A stretch of 64,000 nt of DNA from Shewanella halotolerans (GCF_019457535.1 NZ_CP080417.1:3720001-3784000), one strand, 5' to 3'. Positions 8,264 through 17,723 are shown, counted from the first letter of the stretch. The notes: generated by a model from the sequence alone, not told the origin. Program-made: numbers and translations.

Positions 8264-8660
8264 AAGGAATGGCAAATTGTAATACATTGATTTAAATGCA
8301 CTTACAAAAACGCAGAACGTGAAGACCATTTAATAATGAGAAATGGATTTTCATTTAATTAGTAGGGAGGAGAAAATCAAACAGTGAAATAGATCAAATT
8401 AGAATCACGCCAATTAGAATTAACGAAAAAACAACAAGCATCACACTAAATGTATTATTGAGAACAAAATCCATACACTCCCAAAAAAAACAATTAAACA
8501 TATAATAAATGCATCTAAAAAAATTGAACAACAAACCTCCTCTTAATCGATAAAACACTATTTAATAGAAGTAGCATACGACACCCTTTAATTTTGCGAA
8601 AAGTGATTATTCAATTGCGATACAGATGAGGTCGGGCAGGATCATTAGCTTGCAAAATAA

Positions 8661-8699
8661 AAGTGCAACCCTGTCTCTATCCCATAACAGGGTGCACTT
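8661..8699 (-). terminator. Orphan terminator-like hairpin
   Basis: Stem AAGTGCAACCCTGT / ACAGGGTGCACTT with one bulge. On the minus strand it is followed by TTTATTTTG. The peptidase gene upstream on that strand already has its own terminator at 8904-8944, so this could end a short transcript arising between about 8700 and 8900. Confidence 0.5.
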
Positions 8700-8903
8700 C
8701 ACTTCGCATGGCTCGCTAGCAACAAATAATTTTTAATCAAAATGATAGGTGATGAATGAGTTAGCAGACCGTACTACTCAGAGCTAAGTTGATACCTAAG
8801 AATAGGACATGAGTAAATCGACTTAATCCCAGCAATGAGAAACAATAAAGGGTTAACCCTACCGTAGAGGCAATTCGCTTTTCATTATGCCTATACGACT
8901 CAC

Positions 8904-8944
8904 AAAAAAGCCCTGCCGCTTCTATCAAGCAACAGGGCTTTTGT
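8904..8944 (-). terminator. Terminator of the S9 peptidase gene
   Basis: Stem AAAAGCCCTG / CAGGGCTTTT (8906-8915 with 8933-8942) and a 17-base loop; T-rich on the minus-strand side, 26 bases after the peptidase stop. Confidence 0.85.
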
Positions 8945-8969
8945 TTTGCTAAGGCTTAAGAGCGATAGC

Positions 8970-11222
8970 CTAGTGCTTCAGCTGCCTCTCGAGAAAGTCA
9001 GCCAGTGAGCGATACAGGTGGGTACGCACCTTCTCACCGCGCATCGAGTGCTTAGAGCCGGGATAATCAATCATTTGGAACAGCTTGCCCTCGTCCTGCA
9101 GCGCCTTGTAGACCCGGGTGCTGTTCTCAAACAACACGTTGTCGTCGGCCATACCGTGGTACATGAGTAGCCCTGACTGATAGCCTTTCACATACGGCAA
9201 TACGCTACTGGCCTCATAGCCTTCAGCATTGGTCGCCGGATGCGACAGGTAACGCTCTGTGTAGTGGCTGTCATACAGAGACCAGTCGGTCACGGGTGCG
9301 CCCGAGATAGCCGCCTTGAAGTAATCCGGCGCCTTAAACAGGCTCATTAGCGCCATGTAGCCGCCATAGCTATGACCATAGATAGCGATATTCTTGCCAT
9401 CGACATAGCTCAGGCTACGCAGGTAGTCGACACCGGCCTTTTGGTCGTTCACCTCGGCCTCGCCCAGATGCTTGTAGATCACCTGCTCAAACTTGGTGCC
9501 ACGATGAGCCGAGCCGCGGTTATCCAGCTGGAACACGATGAAGCCCTGCTGCAGCAGATACTGGGTAAAGTAGTCGTGCTCGCTCCAGCTGTTAACCACC
9601 AGCTGGGCATGGGGACCACCGTAGACGCGCACCACCACTGGATATTGCTTAGTGGCGTCAAACTGCGTCGGCTTAAACAGGCGATATTGCAGCGCCTGAC
9701 TATCTTCTGCCTTTATCTGACCAAATTCAGGCAGCTGCCACTGACCAAAATAGGGATAGAGTGGATGGCTCTTGTCCACCTTGTTCTGCTCGACCCAGGC
9801 CAGGCGTTTGCCCTGCTCGTCATGAAGGCTTATCTGCGGCGGCTGCGCCAGGCTGTTGAAGTAATCCAGATAGATCGCCTGATTGTCGGCAAATACCGGC
9901 GCGTGCATGCCGCTGCGCTTGCTCAGCTGCTCTATCTTGCCGCCCTTGAGCGGTACGCGAAACAGGTGCTGCTCGACCACGCTCGCCTTGCGGCCGGTAA
10001 AATAGACCCAGCCTTCCTGCTCATCCACATGCACCAGCTCGTCCACCGCCCAGTCACCTTTGGTCAGCTGCCTGAGCTGTCGCCCTTGCTGGTCGAACAA
10101 ATAGAGGTGATTAAAGCCGTCACGCTCCGATGCCCACAACATCTGCGGTGATTTTTTGAGGAAATATAGGTCGTCATTCAGATTCACCCAGGCGTCACTC
10201 TCCTCGCGGATCATGGTCATGGGAGCATCCTGGCTACGTAGATCGATAATACGCAGATCTAAGGTCTTCTGATCCCGACTCTGCCATTGAAACGACAGCT
10301 GCAGGCTGTCTGGCAACCACTTCACTCTCGGCAGGTAGATATCCTTATCTTCTCCCAGGTCGACCCAGCGCACCTTTTTATCGGCCAGCGTCACCACACC
10401 CAGGGCGATGGCCACGTTGTTCTTGCCGGCATAAGGGTAGCGCTGCTCGGTTAGCTTGATGCCATCGGCATAGATCTCGTTGCGAGTAACCAGCTCAACG
10501 CCGGACTCATCGATGCGGGTAAAGGCGATGGCCGACTCATCCGGCGCCCACCAGTAACCCGTCATTCTGTCCATCTCCTCCTGGGCGACAAACTCGGCCA
10601 TGCCATTCTTGATGGCGCCACCACCGTCTGTGGTCATGGCAGTCAGCTTCTGGCTGCGCAGATCGAACACATAGAGGTTTTGATCTCTAACGAAAGAAAC
10701 ATAATGCCCCTTTGGCGACAGCTTGGCATCTGTGGTAAAGCCCTCCCCCACAGTCAGCGGCGTCACCTTGTTATCGCTCAGCGAATAGTAATAGAGAGCG
10801 CCCGATGCCGGGATCAGCAGCGCCTGGCTGTCATCCGCCCAGAAATATTCCATGATCCCCTGACCATAGATGCGTTGACGCTCGCGCCGCGCCTTCTCCT
10901 CATCGGACAGCTCGCCGCTCTTTAACTTGTCGGCATCCAGCAGCAGGCTCTGTTTACCGGTGGCCACCTCCATCTGCCAGAGATCGTAGAAGTGTTGATC
11001 CTCTGCCCGACCAGCCAGATAGGTCACACGCTTACCATCGGGCGACAGCTTTAAGCCCCTGGGGCTGCTGCCCGCCAATGCGGGAGAGGCGTAGAGCCTT
11101 TCTATGGTGAGAGGTTCATTGCCGCCGACAGGCTGCGCAAGTTGGGGTTGTGACGCACTTACCGCGTGAGATAGAAACATAGGCACCGCCATCAAGGCTG
11201 AACTTATCCATTTTTTAGTCAT
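8970..11222 (-). CDS. Prolyl oligopeptidase family (S9) dipeptidyl peptidase
   Basis: A 750-residue exported serine peptidase resembling dipeptidyl peptidase IV. A signal peptide (MTKKWISSALMAVPMFLSHAV) is followed by a beta-propeller with repeated LSPDGKRV, LSPKGHYV and WAPDESAIAF motifs. The C-terminal alpha/beta-hydrolase has the nucleophile Ser in GHSYGGY (near 615), Asp in MADDN (near 689) and His in GSKHSM (near 725). It probably releases N-terminal dipeptides with penultimate Pro or Ala from peptides in the periplasm. ATG at 11222 is preferred because the signal peptide begins there and AGGA lies about 10 bases upstream; a longer frame reaching 11411 has no such start. It is divergent from fbp. 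Confidence 0.88.
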   Translation of the reverse strand: MTKKWISSALMAVPMFLSHAVSASQPQLAQPVGGNEPLTIERLYASPALAGSSPRGLKLSPDGKRVTYLAGRAEDQHFYDLWQMEVATGKQSLLLDADKLKSGELSDEEKARRERQRIYGQGIMEYFWADDSQALLIPASGALYYYSLSDNKVTPLTVGEGFTTDAKLSPKGHYVSFVRDQNLYVFDLRSQKLTAMTTDGGGAIKNGMAEFVAQEEMDRMTGYWWAPDESAIAFTRIDESGVELVTRNEIYADGIKLTEQRYPYAGKNNVAIALGVVTLADKKVRWVDLGEDKDIYLPRVKWLPDSLQLSFQWQSRDQKTLDLRIIDLRSQDAPMTMIREESDAWVNLNDDLYFLKKSPQMLWASERDGFNHLYLFDQQGRQLRQLTKGDWAVDELVHVDEQEGWVYFTGRKASVVEQHLFRVPLKGGKIEQLSKRSGMHAPVFADNQAIYLDYFNSLAQPPQISLHDEQGKRLAWVEQNKVDKSHPLYPYFGQWQLPEFGQIKAEDSQALQYRLFKPTQFDATKQYPVVVRVYGGPHAQLVVNSWSEHDYFTQYLLQQGFIVFQLDNRGSAHRGTKFEQVIYKHLGEAEVNDQKAGVDYLRSLSYVDGKNIAIYGHSYGGYMALMSLFKAPDYFKAAISGAPVTDWSLYDSHYTERYLSHPATNAEGYEASSVLPYVKGYQSGLLMYHGMADDNVLFENSTRVYKALQDEGKLFQMIDYPGSKHSMRGEKVRTHLYRSLADFLERQLKH

Positions 11223-11428
11223 TATTATGTCCTGGATAGAAAACAGGTATAGGTCAAATTGCAGGCTAGCATTGTGCCCTAAAGTGACGCAAAACGAAAA
11301 CCGCGATCCAGACGGGCTAAATTGCCGCTGAAAAAATGATTCATCTGGGGTAGAATCGCCCGCATAACAAGATAAACAAGATCTGACCTCCAGTGCGAGC
11401 CTAGCTCCCATTTGTCATAGGAAATAAC

Positions 11429-12418
11429 ATGCAAACTCTGGCACAACACCTTAGTTCTCAAGGAATTCAAGCCCCGCTGGCCCAGCTGTTAACCACGCTG
11501 GCCGATACCTCTAAAGCCATTAGCCACGCGGTGCGTCACGGCGCCCTCGCCGGCGTACTGGGCGCCACCGAACAGGAAAACGTTCAGGGCGAAACCCAGA
11601 AGAAGCTCGACGTGATCACCAATGACATGCTTAAAGAGGCGCTCACGGCCGACAGCACTGTACGAGGCCTGGCCTCAGAAGAGGAAGATCATATCGTCGA
11701 GGTAGGTCAGAGTGGCGACTTCCTGGTCTGTTTCGATCCACTGGATGGCTCATCTAACATCGACATCAACTCGCTGGTCGGTACCATCTTCTCGGTTCTG
11801 CCGGCACCGAGCGGTGAACTGAGCGAGCAGAGCTTCCTACAGCCCGGCCGTCAACAGGTCGCTGCCGGTTACGTGCTATATGGTCCATCGACCATGCTGG
11901 CCCTCACCACAGGTAACGGGGTACAGCTGTTTACCCTCAACCCAGAGACTAACGAATACCTGTTGACCAACGAAGCCATGTCCATCAGCAAGGACACCAG
12001 CGAATTCGCCATCAACATGTCAAACCAGCGTTTCTGGGAAGCCCCGATGCAGACCTATATCGCCGACCTGCTACTTGGCAAGATAGGGCCGCGCGAGAAG
12101 TCATTCAACATGCGCTGGATCGCCGCCATGGTAGGCGACGTGCACCGCGTACTGTCACGCGGCGGCCTGTTCACCTACCCCACCGACAACAAGAATCCAG
12201 AGAAGCCATACAAGCTACGTCTGATGTACGAGGCAAACCCTATGTCTTTCCTGGTCGAACAGGCGGGCGGCAAGGCCTCTACCGGCTATGAAACCATCAT
12301 GGACATTCAGCCAAGCGAGATCCACCAGCGCGTCGCTGTGATCTTAGGCTCGGCCAACGAAGTCGATGCCTGCCTGGAATACCATGGTCAGGACTACAGC
12401 GAAGAGCCAAGCCTGTAA
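11429..12418 (+). CDS. fbp: Fructose-1,6-bisphosphatase class I
   Basis: A 329-residue cytosolic enzyme that hydrolyses fructose 1,6-bisphosphate to fructose 6-phosphate in gluconeogenesis. Characteristic blocks are LASEEED (metal ligand), the FDPLDGSSNIDINSLVGTIF signature, and GGLFTYPTDNKNPEKPYKLR with the substrate-contacting residues, followed by LVEQAGGKAS. Length fits the family. Gluconeogenesis is needed for growth on lactate, a major Shewanella carbon source. Gene stands alone with its own terminator at 12442-12467. Confidence 0.96.
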   Translation: MQTLAQHLSSQGIQAPLAQLLTTLADTSKAISHAVRHGALAGVLGATEQENVQGETQKKLDVITNDMLKEALTADSTVRGLASEEEDHIVEVGQSGDFLVCFDPLDGSSNIDINSLVGTIFSVLPAPSGELSEQSFLQPGRQQVAAGYVLYGPSTMLALTTGNGVQLFTLNPETNEYLLTNEAMSISKDTSEFAINMSNQRFWEAPMQTYIADLLLGKIGPREKSFNMRWIAAMVGDVHRVLSRGGLFTYPTDNKNPEKPYKLRLMYEANPMSFLVEQAGGKASTGYETIMDIQPSEIHQRVAVILGSANEVDACLEYHGQDYSEEPSL

Positions 12419-12441
12419 GCTAGTCTCCTGCTTTAATAAGT

Positions 12442-12467
12442 AAAAAGTCGCCAATTGGCGACTTTTT
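12442..12467. terminator. Bidirectional terminator after fbp
   Basis: Stem AAAAAGTCGCC / GGCGACTTTTT with an AATT loop, between the convergent fbp and membrane-protein genes. Confidence 0.9.
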
Positions 12468-12499
12468 ATTGCCTCATGGCAAGCATGTAAAAAGCCAAT

Positions 12500-13528
12500 T
12501 CACGACTTTGATTCCAGCAGTGCCCTAAGTGGCGCCGGCAGTAATGCTCTCGATTTTTCGGTAATGGCTTTTTCATGCTTCTGCCAGAGCACACCGAGAT
12601 AAACCACCCCGAGACCAATTAACGATAATGCGATCGGGAACAGCCAGTTATCCTTAAAGACGTCGTAAGCCAGGTAACTGAGATAGCCGCAACTGCCAAG
12701 GGCACCAAACACCACAAACACTCTTCGAACTAACAGCGCGCCAACCCCAATCATCAACAGGTTAATGCAGAAATAGATGAACTTTGATAGTTCACTGTCA
12801 GAGTGCTGGAAAGATAAACCACACCAAAAAGCGATAACCCCAAAAATGTAGATCCAAAAGCCATAGTCAGCCTTATGGTGAGACCTGATGTCGACCCAAA
12901 AGGCGAGCCCTATCATTAACAGGCCTAAATACATTGAGACTAAGGATCTAAGCTCCCATGTTATATCATCACCCGAGATCACCACCGTCATGTCCATCGT
13001 CATATACCAGAGCGTGACCGCAATAGGCATGATTAAAAAGGGATATTTATATCGCCACGCGGTGATGACGCCGACGGCTAGTGTCCCCAGTTCCATGTAT
13101 AGCCAATGCCATTTTATGACTCTGTGATAATCCCTGTATCTACTCTCATCTGGCCATACACCTAACCATTGTTGCAGCCCATAAATCGCTAAGGGGGTCA
13201 AACAGACGACAAAGGTGGCACAAATGCCAGCGGGAATGACGAAGCCTCTTGCCGAAAACCTGTTGGTCAGGGTTAAGCCAACAGCCGCATACAGCATCGA
13301 GATAAACAAAATACCTGCGCCGCCGAAGGACTCCCACCCTAAGTTCATGAAAAGTGTCATTGCGCCGATGGCGATAAGCCCACCCAAGTAATAGAGCACA
13401 TGGGTAAAGGTAAATTTGGGATTGGCACTAGGCTGAGCGGCTAAGAACTGATAGAGGGCTTCAGCTTGCCGAGCTGAAATAATATTTTCCCGCGCCGCAG
13501 CATCTAACTGCTTCTTACTGACATCCAT
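12500..13528 (-). CDS. Polytopic membrane protein (DUF2157-like)
   Basis: A 342-residue integral membrane protein with a soluble N-terminal region of about 40 residues (AARENIISARQAEALYQFL) and about ten hydrophobic segments, including FTHVLYYLGGLIAIGAMTLF and PIALSLIGLGVVYLGVLW. The N-terminal pattern and topology resemble DUF2157 membrane proteins, whose function is unknown. It is followed on the same strand order by two small membrane-protein genes upstream (13594-13938, 14048-14257); the three may form a loose group. No catalytic motif seen. Confidence 0.65.
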   Translation of the reverse strand: MDVSKKQLDAAARENIISARQAEALYQFLAAQPSANPKFTFTHVLYYLGGLIAIGAMTLFMNLGWESFGGAGILFISMLYAAVGLTLTNRFSARGFVIPAGICATFVVCLTPLAIYGLQQWLGVWPDESRYRDYHRVIKWHWLYMELGTLAVGVITAWRYKYPFLIMPIAVTLWYMTMDMTVVISGDDITWELRSLVSMYLGLLMIGLAFWVDIRSHHKADYGFWIYIFGVIAFWCGLSFQHSDSELSKFIYFCINLLMIGVGALLVRRVFVVFGALGSCGYLSYLAYDVFKDNWLFPIALSLIGLGVVYLGVLWQKHEKAITEKSRALLPAPLRALLESKS

Positions 13529-13593
13529 GTTTACTCCCTGATATTAATTTTTGTCGAACACTGTGGCTACAGTGGTATTGCGATAATCACTTG

Positions 13594-13938
13594 TTATCTT
13601 TGACTTTCTCGATTGAGTTTATCGATAAGCGCACGCAATTTTGTCAACTTAAGTTCGGTAAGCAGCACGACGACAAACAACCACAGGGCTCCGGCAATAA
13701 AAACAGCATTAATTAAGCTGTCACTATGCTGTTGATATCCATAAAGGCCGAGCATAAGAACCAAAGAAGCGGATAACGACATGCCCCAATCGTTGCTACC
13801 AAGCTTATACTCGTCCTTCGCAATATCCTTGGTGACAGTGACAGGGTTAGCGAGGCCATCTAACTTTACTAGAACTTTGCTATTCTTTTGACGAACGTTA
13901 AACCCTTCACGCTCTAGCACTTCAACAACACTTTGCAT
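13594..13938 (-). CDS. Small two-segment membrane protein, unknown function
   Basis: A 114-residue protein. The first 50 residues look like a small alpha/beta domain (VVEVLEREGFNVRQKNSKVLVKLD). Two hydrophobic segments follow (SLSASLVLMLGLYGYQ and LINAVFIAGALWLFVVVLL), then a charged tail with a short helix. It lies 65 bases upstream of the polytopic membrane protein gene on the same strand and may be cotranscribed. No known family recognised. Confidence 0.6.
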   Translation of the reverse strand: MQSVVEVLEREGFNVRQKNSKVLVKLDGLANPVTVTKDIAKDEYKLGSNDWGMSLSASLVLMLGLYGYQQHSDSLINAVFIAGALWLFVVVLLTELKLTKLRALIDKLNRESQR

Positions 13939-14047
13939 AATTTAAGGTTTCCTTTCCTTATCGTTTCCCAATACCTAAATAGATACAGTCAATGCATATA
14001 AGCTATCGGAAGACAGCACTCACCTCTTTCGCAGCCTAAACTCTTTA

Positions 14048-14257
14048 TTAGCTGATTTTTCCTAAAGCGCTGCGCCTAAACCAGTAGAAACAATATATCC
14101 AGCCAACCGGCGGCATAAAAACATTTAGGATGCACGTATAAAAAACAACCAAAGAAAGATTGTTAGAAATGCCTTTTGCATATCTAATTGTCAGATAAAT
14201 AACGATAAGAGCAAGAACCAAATACACTTGCCCCCAGAGAGTTGCGTTTAAATCCAT
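14048..14257 (-). CDS. Small hydrophobic protein, unknown function
   Basis: A 69-residue protein with two membrane segments (GQVYLVLALIVIYLTIRY and LSLVVFYTCILNVFMPPVGW) and a short basic tail. ATG at 14257 has GGAG 11 bases upstream; an in-frame GTG at 14269 is less likely. Family not recognised. Same strand as the neighbouring small membrane-protein gene, 110 bases apart. Confidence 0.5.
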   Translation of the reverse strand: MDLNATLWGQVYLVLALIVIYLTIRYAKGISNNLSLVVFYTCILNVFMPPVGWIYCFYWFRRSALGKIS

Positions 14258-14368
14258 TCGACTTAACACTCCATTTTCTAAACTGCGCTTAATTATAAGA
14301 TGCGAAATATCCTACTTAGACAAACTTAAGACTCTAGGTTCGAATCATACAGGCAATTTGTTTCTTTG

Positions 14369-15250
14369 CTAACTTTGACTTTTCATTGGTAGAACCTCGG
14401 CGCTTTCATTATCGAGCAAACTCAATACACTCTCATAACCATATTTGGGCTGCCAGCCAAGCTCATGCTGTGCCAGGCTTGAATCATACACACGATCGAG
14501 CGATTGTGGCATGCTCCAACCTCGAACCGCAAAGCTCTCGGCAAGCCCCGGTATCGCCTCTCGAATAACATCATTGGCCTCTCGATAAAGCCTTTCACAA
14601 CATGCTTTGCTAAAGGGGGTCTTACCGGAAATGATGTAACGCCTGAATCCCGACAACCTACGCTCCACGGCGCAGGCATGGGCACGGGCAACGTCTCGAG
14701 CATCTATGCCGCGGGTCAAACGATAGACAGCCATTAAGTTCACCGGTTCAGGAAAACAGCGCGACATCTGCAGAACCGTGACAGGTAAATCAAACGAGCT
14801 TGAGATATTTTCGAGTAACTGCTCAGCCTTAATCTTTGAATGATGATAGATCGTCTTAGGCCTTGGCATCACAGTTTCATCAACCCATCCAGCACGTCCT
14901 TCGGGAGTTGACGCAAAACCATAAAGGGCAGTAGTGCTGGTGAATACAAAGTGTTTGATCCCCTTTTTTCCCCCCATCAGAGCCAACTGCTCTGTCGCTT
15001 TGATATTGATCTCTTCAAATTCATCATCTGGTACCAACCCAACATGGGGCGCATGCAGCGCCGCGGTATGAATGATCACCTCGACACCTTCTAACGCTTC
15101 TGCCAATAAGGCATTGTCACGGATATCTCCGACAACATCAGCGGTCGAACATGGTGTCCTATCGATCCCAACGACTTCATGCTCTTTCATTAGGTGAATA
15201 TAGATGGCCCGACCGACCCTACCCGCAGTGCCTGTAACTAAAATTTTCAA
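14369..15250 (-). CDS. NAD-dependent epimerase/dehydratase family protein
   Basis: A 293-residue extended short-chain dehydrogenase/reductase. The Rossmann motif GTAGRVGRAI lies at residues 7-16, VVGDIRDN binds the adenine, and the catalytic pattern is Thr-Ser at FTSTTALYG with YHHSKIKAEQL (Tyr-x-x-x-Lys). It would act on a nucleotide sugar or a similar substrate, but the substrate cannot be read from the sequence. It starts at an ATG that begins the Rossmann strand directly. There is no operon partner; the repeat-bearing spacer lies upstream. Confidence 0.78.
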   Translation of the reverse strand: MKILVTGTAGRVGRAIYIHLMKEHEVVGIDRTPCSTADVVGDIRDNALLAEALEGVEVIIHTAALHAPHVGLVPDDEFEEINIKATEQLALMGGKKGIKHFVFTSTTALYGFASTPEGRAGWVDETVMPRPKTIYHHSKIKAEQLLENISSSFDLPVTVLQMSRCFPEPVNLMAVYRLTRGIDARDVARAHACAVERRLSGFRRYIISGKTPFSKACCERLYREANDVIREAIPGLAESFAVRGWSMPQSLDRVYDSSLAQHELGWQPKYGYESVLSLLDNESAEVLPMKSQS

Positions 15251-15403
15251 CTTTGCTGCCTATTTGAATACAGGAAACCATTCTAACAACGAAAAGCCTA
15301 ATAGTACGAAATCCCAAACGCTTAACCCTTAAATGACAGAGTTAAAGCCTAATCTAAGAGGTAAAACTTCCTGTATAAATGCATCTGCGAACGTCGATAT
15401 CAG

Positions 15404-15549
15404 GGCCACCGGGGATAACGTCCCCATAAACGTAAGTCCCTATACAAACACCAAAGCCTTCCATCCCTGGGCTTTGGCATAAGTGTTCCAGACACAAATC
15501 CCCTCTTCGGCCTTCCCTAGCCACCGGGGATAAGCATATCCCTATACAA
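15404..15549. repeat. Further copies of the arcA-downstream repeat
   Basis: The full copy (about 15437-15549) is in reverse orientation: its reverse complement reads TTATCCCCGGTGGCTAGGG, then AGAGGGGATTTGTGTCTGG, then AACACTTATGCCAAAGCCC, then GGATGG and GGCTTTGG, matching the units at 2001-2245. A partial copy end (GCCACCGGGGATAA) lies at 15405-15418. As near arcA, copies are arranged in tandem. Confidence 0.7.
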
Positions 15550-15577
15550 AAAAGCCACGGCGGTGGCCGTGGCTTTT
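15550..15577 (-). terminator. fccA terminator
   Basis: Stem AAAAGCCACGG / CCGTGGCTTTT with a six-base loop; T6 follows on the minus strand. It abuts the end of the repeat copy. Confidence 0.8.
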
Positions 15578-15648
15578 GGCGGTGGCTTCCTAGCCACCTT
15601 TTGGAGTGTTAACTATGTTAGTAACCGGTTTATATTGATTAAGAAATA

Positions 15649-17439
15649 TTAGTGTTTCTTAGCGTAATCAGCGGCTTGTTCACCGGCTAGGCGACCAAAG
15701 GTGATGATGTCAGAGATAGCGTTACCACCAAGACGGTTTGCACCGTGAACACCACCTGTCACTTCACCCGCGCCGTATAGGCCTGGAATCACCTGCTTCT
15801 TAGCATCCATTACCTCGGCCTTAGTATCGATCATCACGCCACCCATGGTGTGGTGAACACCAGGAGTCACTTCGATGGCATAGTAGTTACCTTCGTTCAG
15901 TGCGCGTGGTAGGTTAGGACGCTCGAAATCGGCATCTTTACCACTGGTCACGAAGCTGTTGTAACGAGCGACAGTTTCGGTCAACGCCTTACCATCGATA
16001 CCTTCCAGCTTACCTAGTTTTTCCAGGCTATCTGCGCTAGGTGCTACGCCCAGGCCGATATACTTGTCGATCTTCTTCAGTGACTTACGTACTGAATCAT
16101 CGAAGATCAGGTAAGCAGACTTACCAGTTTGCTGCAGGATAGCCGCAGCCGCCTTGTCACGAGTAGTGATCTCGTTGACGAAACGCTTACCTTCACGGTT
16201 AACCAGGATAGCGCCGTTACCACGAACCGCTTCGGTCACCATCACACCACCTTTAACAGATAGGGTTGGGTGAGCCTGGATGTATTCAAGATCTTTCATC
16301 GCCGCGCCAGCATTTGCCGCTACGTCGATACCGTCACCGACTGCACCTGGTTGGTTAGTCGATACGAAGCCTTTCAGCTTAGGATCCAGCTTAGACACGC
16401 GCTCGTTGTTCTTCGCAAAACCACCGGTAGCCAGAATCACTGCATCGGCTTTCACCCAGTAGTAACCCTTGTACATACCCTTAACCAGGATACCTTTCAC
16501 CTTACCGCTGTCGTCTTTGAGGATCTCAACGCCGCGAGTGTTCATGCGGATATCGATATTGCGCTTAACCGCGTTATCGTAAAGTACCTGTACCACGTGT
16601 GCGCCAACACCGGCACCACCTGTAGGACGGTGTGAACGGTTAACAGAAGCACCACCCATACGGCCTACGTCGCTTAGATCAGCGCCCATCCCAGTCATCC
16701 AGTCGACAGAGCCTTTAGAGTGAGAAGAAAGGATCTTAACCAACTCAGGATCGTTGATGTTACGGCCACCTTTCATGGTGTCTTTAAACATGATCTCTGG
16801 GTCATCTTTGATGTTTTTCGCTTTTTGCTGATCGGTCCAAGCGGCGTTCATACCACCAGCCGCCAACTTGGCGTTACCGCCGATAACCGGCTCTTTCTCG
16901 ATCAGAATCACTTTAGCGCCATTATCGTGGGCCGATACTGCGGCAGAGAAACCTGCGCCGCCTGAACCAACAACCACTACGTCAACGGTATCGCGAGGTG
17001 CGCTAGCAAGAGCCGCTTGACGTTCTGCCTTGTCTTTCGCCAGTTCGGCGATAGTTGGCTCGTGACGTTCCCACTTCTTGGCATAAGGCATGTTGAAATC
17101 GAAGCTATGGCAAGAGTCACAGTAGACCATAGATTTTTCGTGTGCGCTGTGGCAAGAAGTACAAGAAACATCACCAGGGAAGTGAGAATCGTGGGCGTTG
17201 TAGTGTTCATGCTTAGTGCTTTCAGCCACTTCCGCTAGGGTACCGTGACAAGAAACACACTGAGCATTTTCATAGGTCAGGCTGTCGTTTGATAGCTCAC
17301 CGTCTGCTTGGTGACAGCTATCACACTCTTGGTTTTGGGCGTGGAAATCAGCCAGGTTGTCGGCTGCCATGGCGTTGCCCATGAATCCGGCTGTGCCCAT
17401 CAAGGTGGCTAGACAAACCGCAAGTTTCATCTTTTTCAT
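15649..17439 (-). CDS. fccA: Periplasmic tetraheme flavocytochrome c3 fumarate reductase
   Basis: A 596-residue precursor that reduces fumarate to succinate in the periplasm during anaerobic respiration. The signal peptide is residues 1-25 (ending GNAMA). The heme domain has four CxxCH motifs starting at residues 39, 61, 93 and 107. The FAD domain begins with VVVVGSGGAGFSAA (158-163 being GSGGAG). Active-site landmarks known from Shewanella Fcc3 are all present: QAHPTLS, the catalytic Arg in EITTRDKA, VHHTMGG and GANRLGGNA (mature H365, R402, H504, R544 numbering). The mature length of 571 equals that of the family. CymA is the known electron donor in Shewanella. The gene is divergent from a two-component system and has its own terminator. 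Confidence 0.97.
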   Translation of the reverse strand: MKKMKLAVCLATLMGTAGFMGNAMAADNLADFHAQNQECDSCHQADGELSNDSLTYENAQCVSCHGTLAEVAESTKHEHYNAHDSHFPGDVSCTSCHSAHEKSMVYCDSCHSFDFNMPYAKKWERHEPTIAELAKDKAERQAALASAPRDTVDVVVVGSGGAGFSAAVSAHDNGAKVILIEKEPVIGGNAKLAAGGMNAAWTDQQKAKNIKDDPEIMFKDTMKGGRNINDPELVKILSSHSKGSVDWMTGMGADLSDVGRMGGASVNRSHRPTGGAGVGAHVVQVLYDNAVKRNIDIRMNTRGVEILKDDSGKVKGILVKGMYKGYYWVKADAVILATGGFAKNNERVSKLDPKLKGFVSTNQPGAVGDGIDVAANAGAAMKDLEYIQAHPTLSVKGGVMVTEAVRGNGAILVNREGKRFVNEITTRDKAAAAILQQTGKSAYLIFDDSVRKSLKKIDKYIGLGVAPSADSLEKLGKLEGIDGKALTETVARYNSFVTSGKDADFERPNLPRALNEGNYYAIEVTPGVHHTMGGVMIDTKAEVMDAKKQVIPGLYGAGEVTGGVHGANRLGGNAISDIITFGRLAGEQAADYAKKH

Positions 17440-17678
17440 CTTTGCTCCCCCTTCTAAACTTACAGGTTTAACCCGCTGAATTTAGAAGCACTTACATTAT
17501 ATTTAGATTAAAGTGGTTCACACTTCACTTTAGAAGAAAGCCTTAACCGGTATTGATGAGTACCTCGGGCTTTCACTATCGCTCAACTAAATGATTAACC
17601 AGGAAAGAGAAGCCAGCAATCTCGCCACCGCTTTAGGCTTCAGAAATGACACCTCAATCACAGCCCTCAAGATCGCCT

Positions 17679-17694
17679 ATGCAAGTATGCATAA
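17679..17694. promoter_or_regulatory. Operator-like palindrome, copy 1
   Basis: TATGCA-AGTA-TGCATA is a perfect inverted repeat. It is the first of two identical half-site pairs 29 bases apart, upstream of the kinase gene and 240 bases upstream of fccA. Confidence 0.6.
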
Positions 17695-17707
17695 TCACAA
17701 AGAGGTA

Positions 17708-17723
17708 TATGCAAAAATGCATA
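17708..17723. promoter_or_regulatory. Operator-like palindrome, copy 2
   Basis: TATGCA-AAAA-TGCATA, identical half-sites to copy 1, centre-to-centre 29 bases (about three helical turns), 115 bases before the kinase start. A natural candidate target for the neighbouring response regulator. Confidence 0.6.

Larger units (their letters stand above)
8017..8969. other. 953-base AT-rich region upstream of the reductase operon
   Basis: Contains the sigma-54 promoter (8248-8263) and about 300 AT-rich bases beyond it where activator sites would be expected. A direct repeat AATTAGAAT occurs at about 8398 and 8413. Further right are two minus-strand terminator-like hairpins (8661-8699, 8904-8944). No credible protein-coding gene was seen. 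Confidence 0.5.
15251..15648. other. 398-base spacer with repeats, downstream of fccA
   Basis: Contains a partial and a full copy of the intergenic repeat also found after arcA, and the fccA terminator. No gene seen. Confidence 0.5.

Noticed and set aside
9372..10151. 259-codon plus-strand open frame
   Set aside because: Lies entirely antisense to the S9 peptidase gene; composition (Leu/His/Gln-rich) is that of a shadow frame, with no motif or ribosome-binding site.
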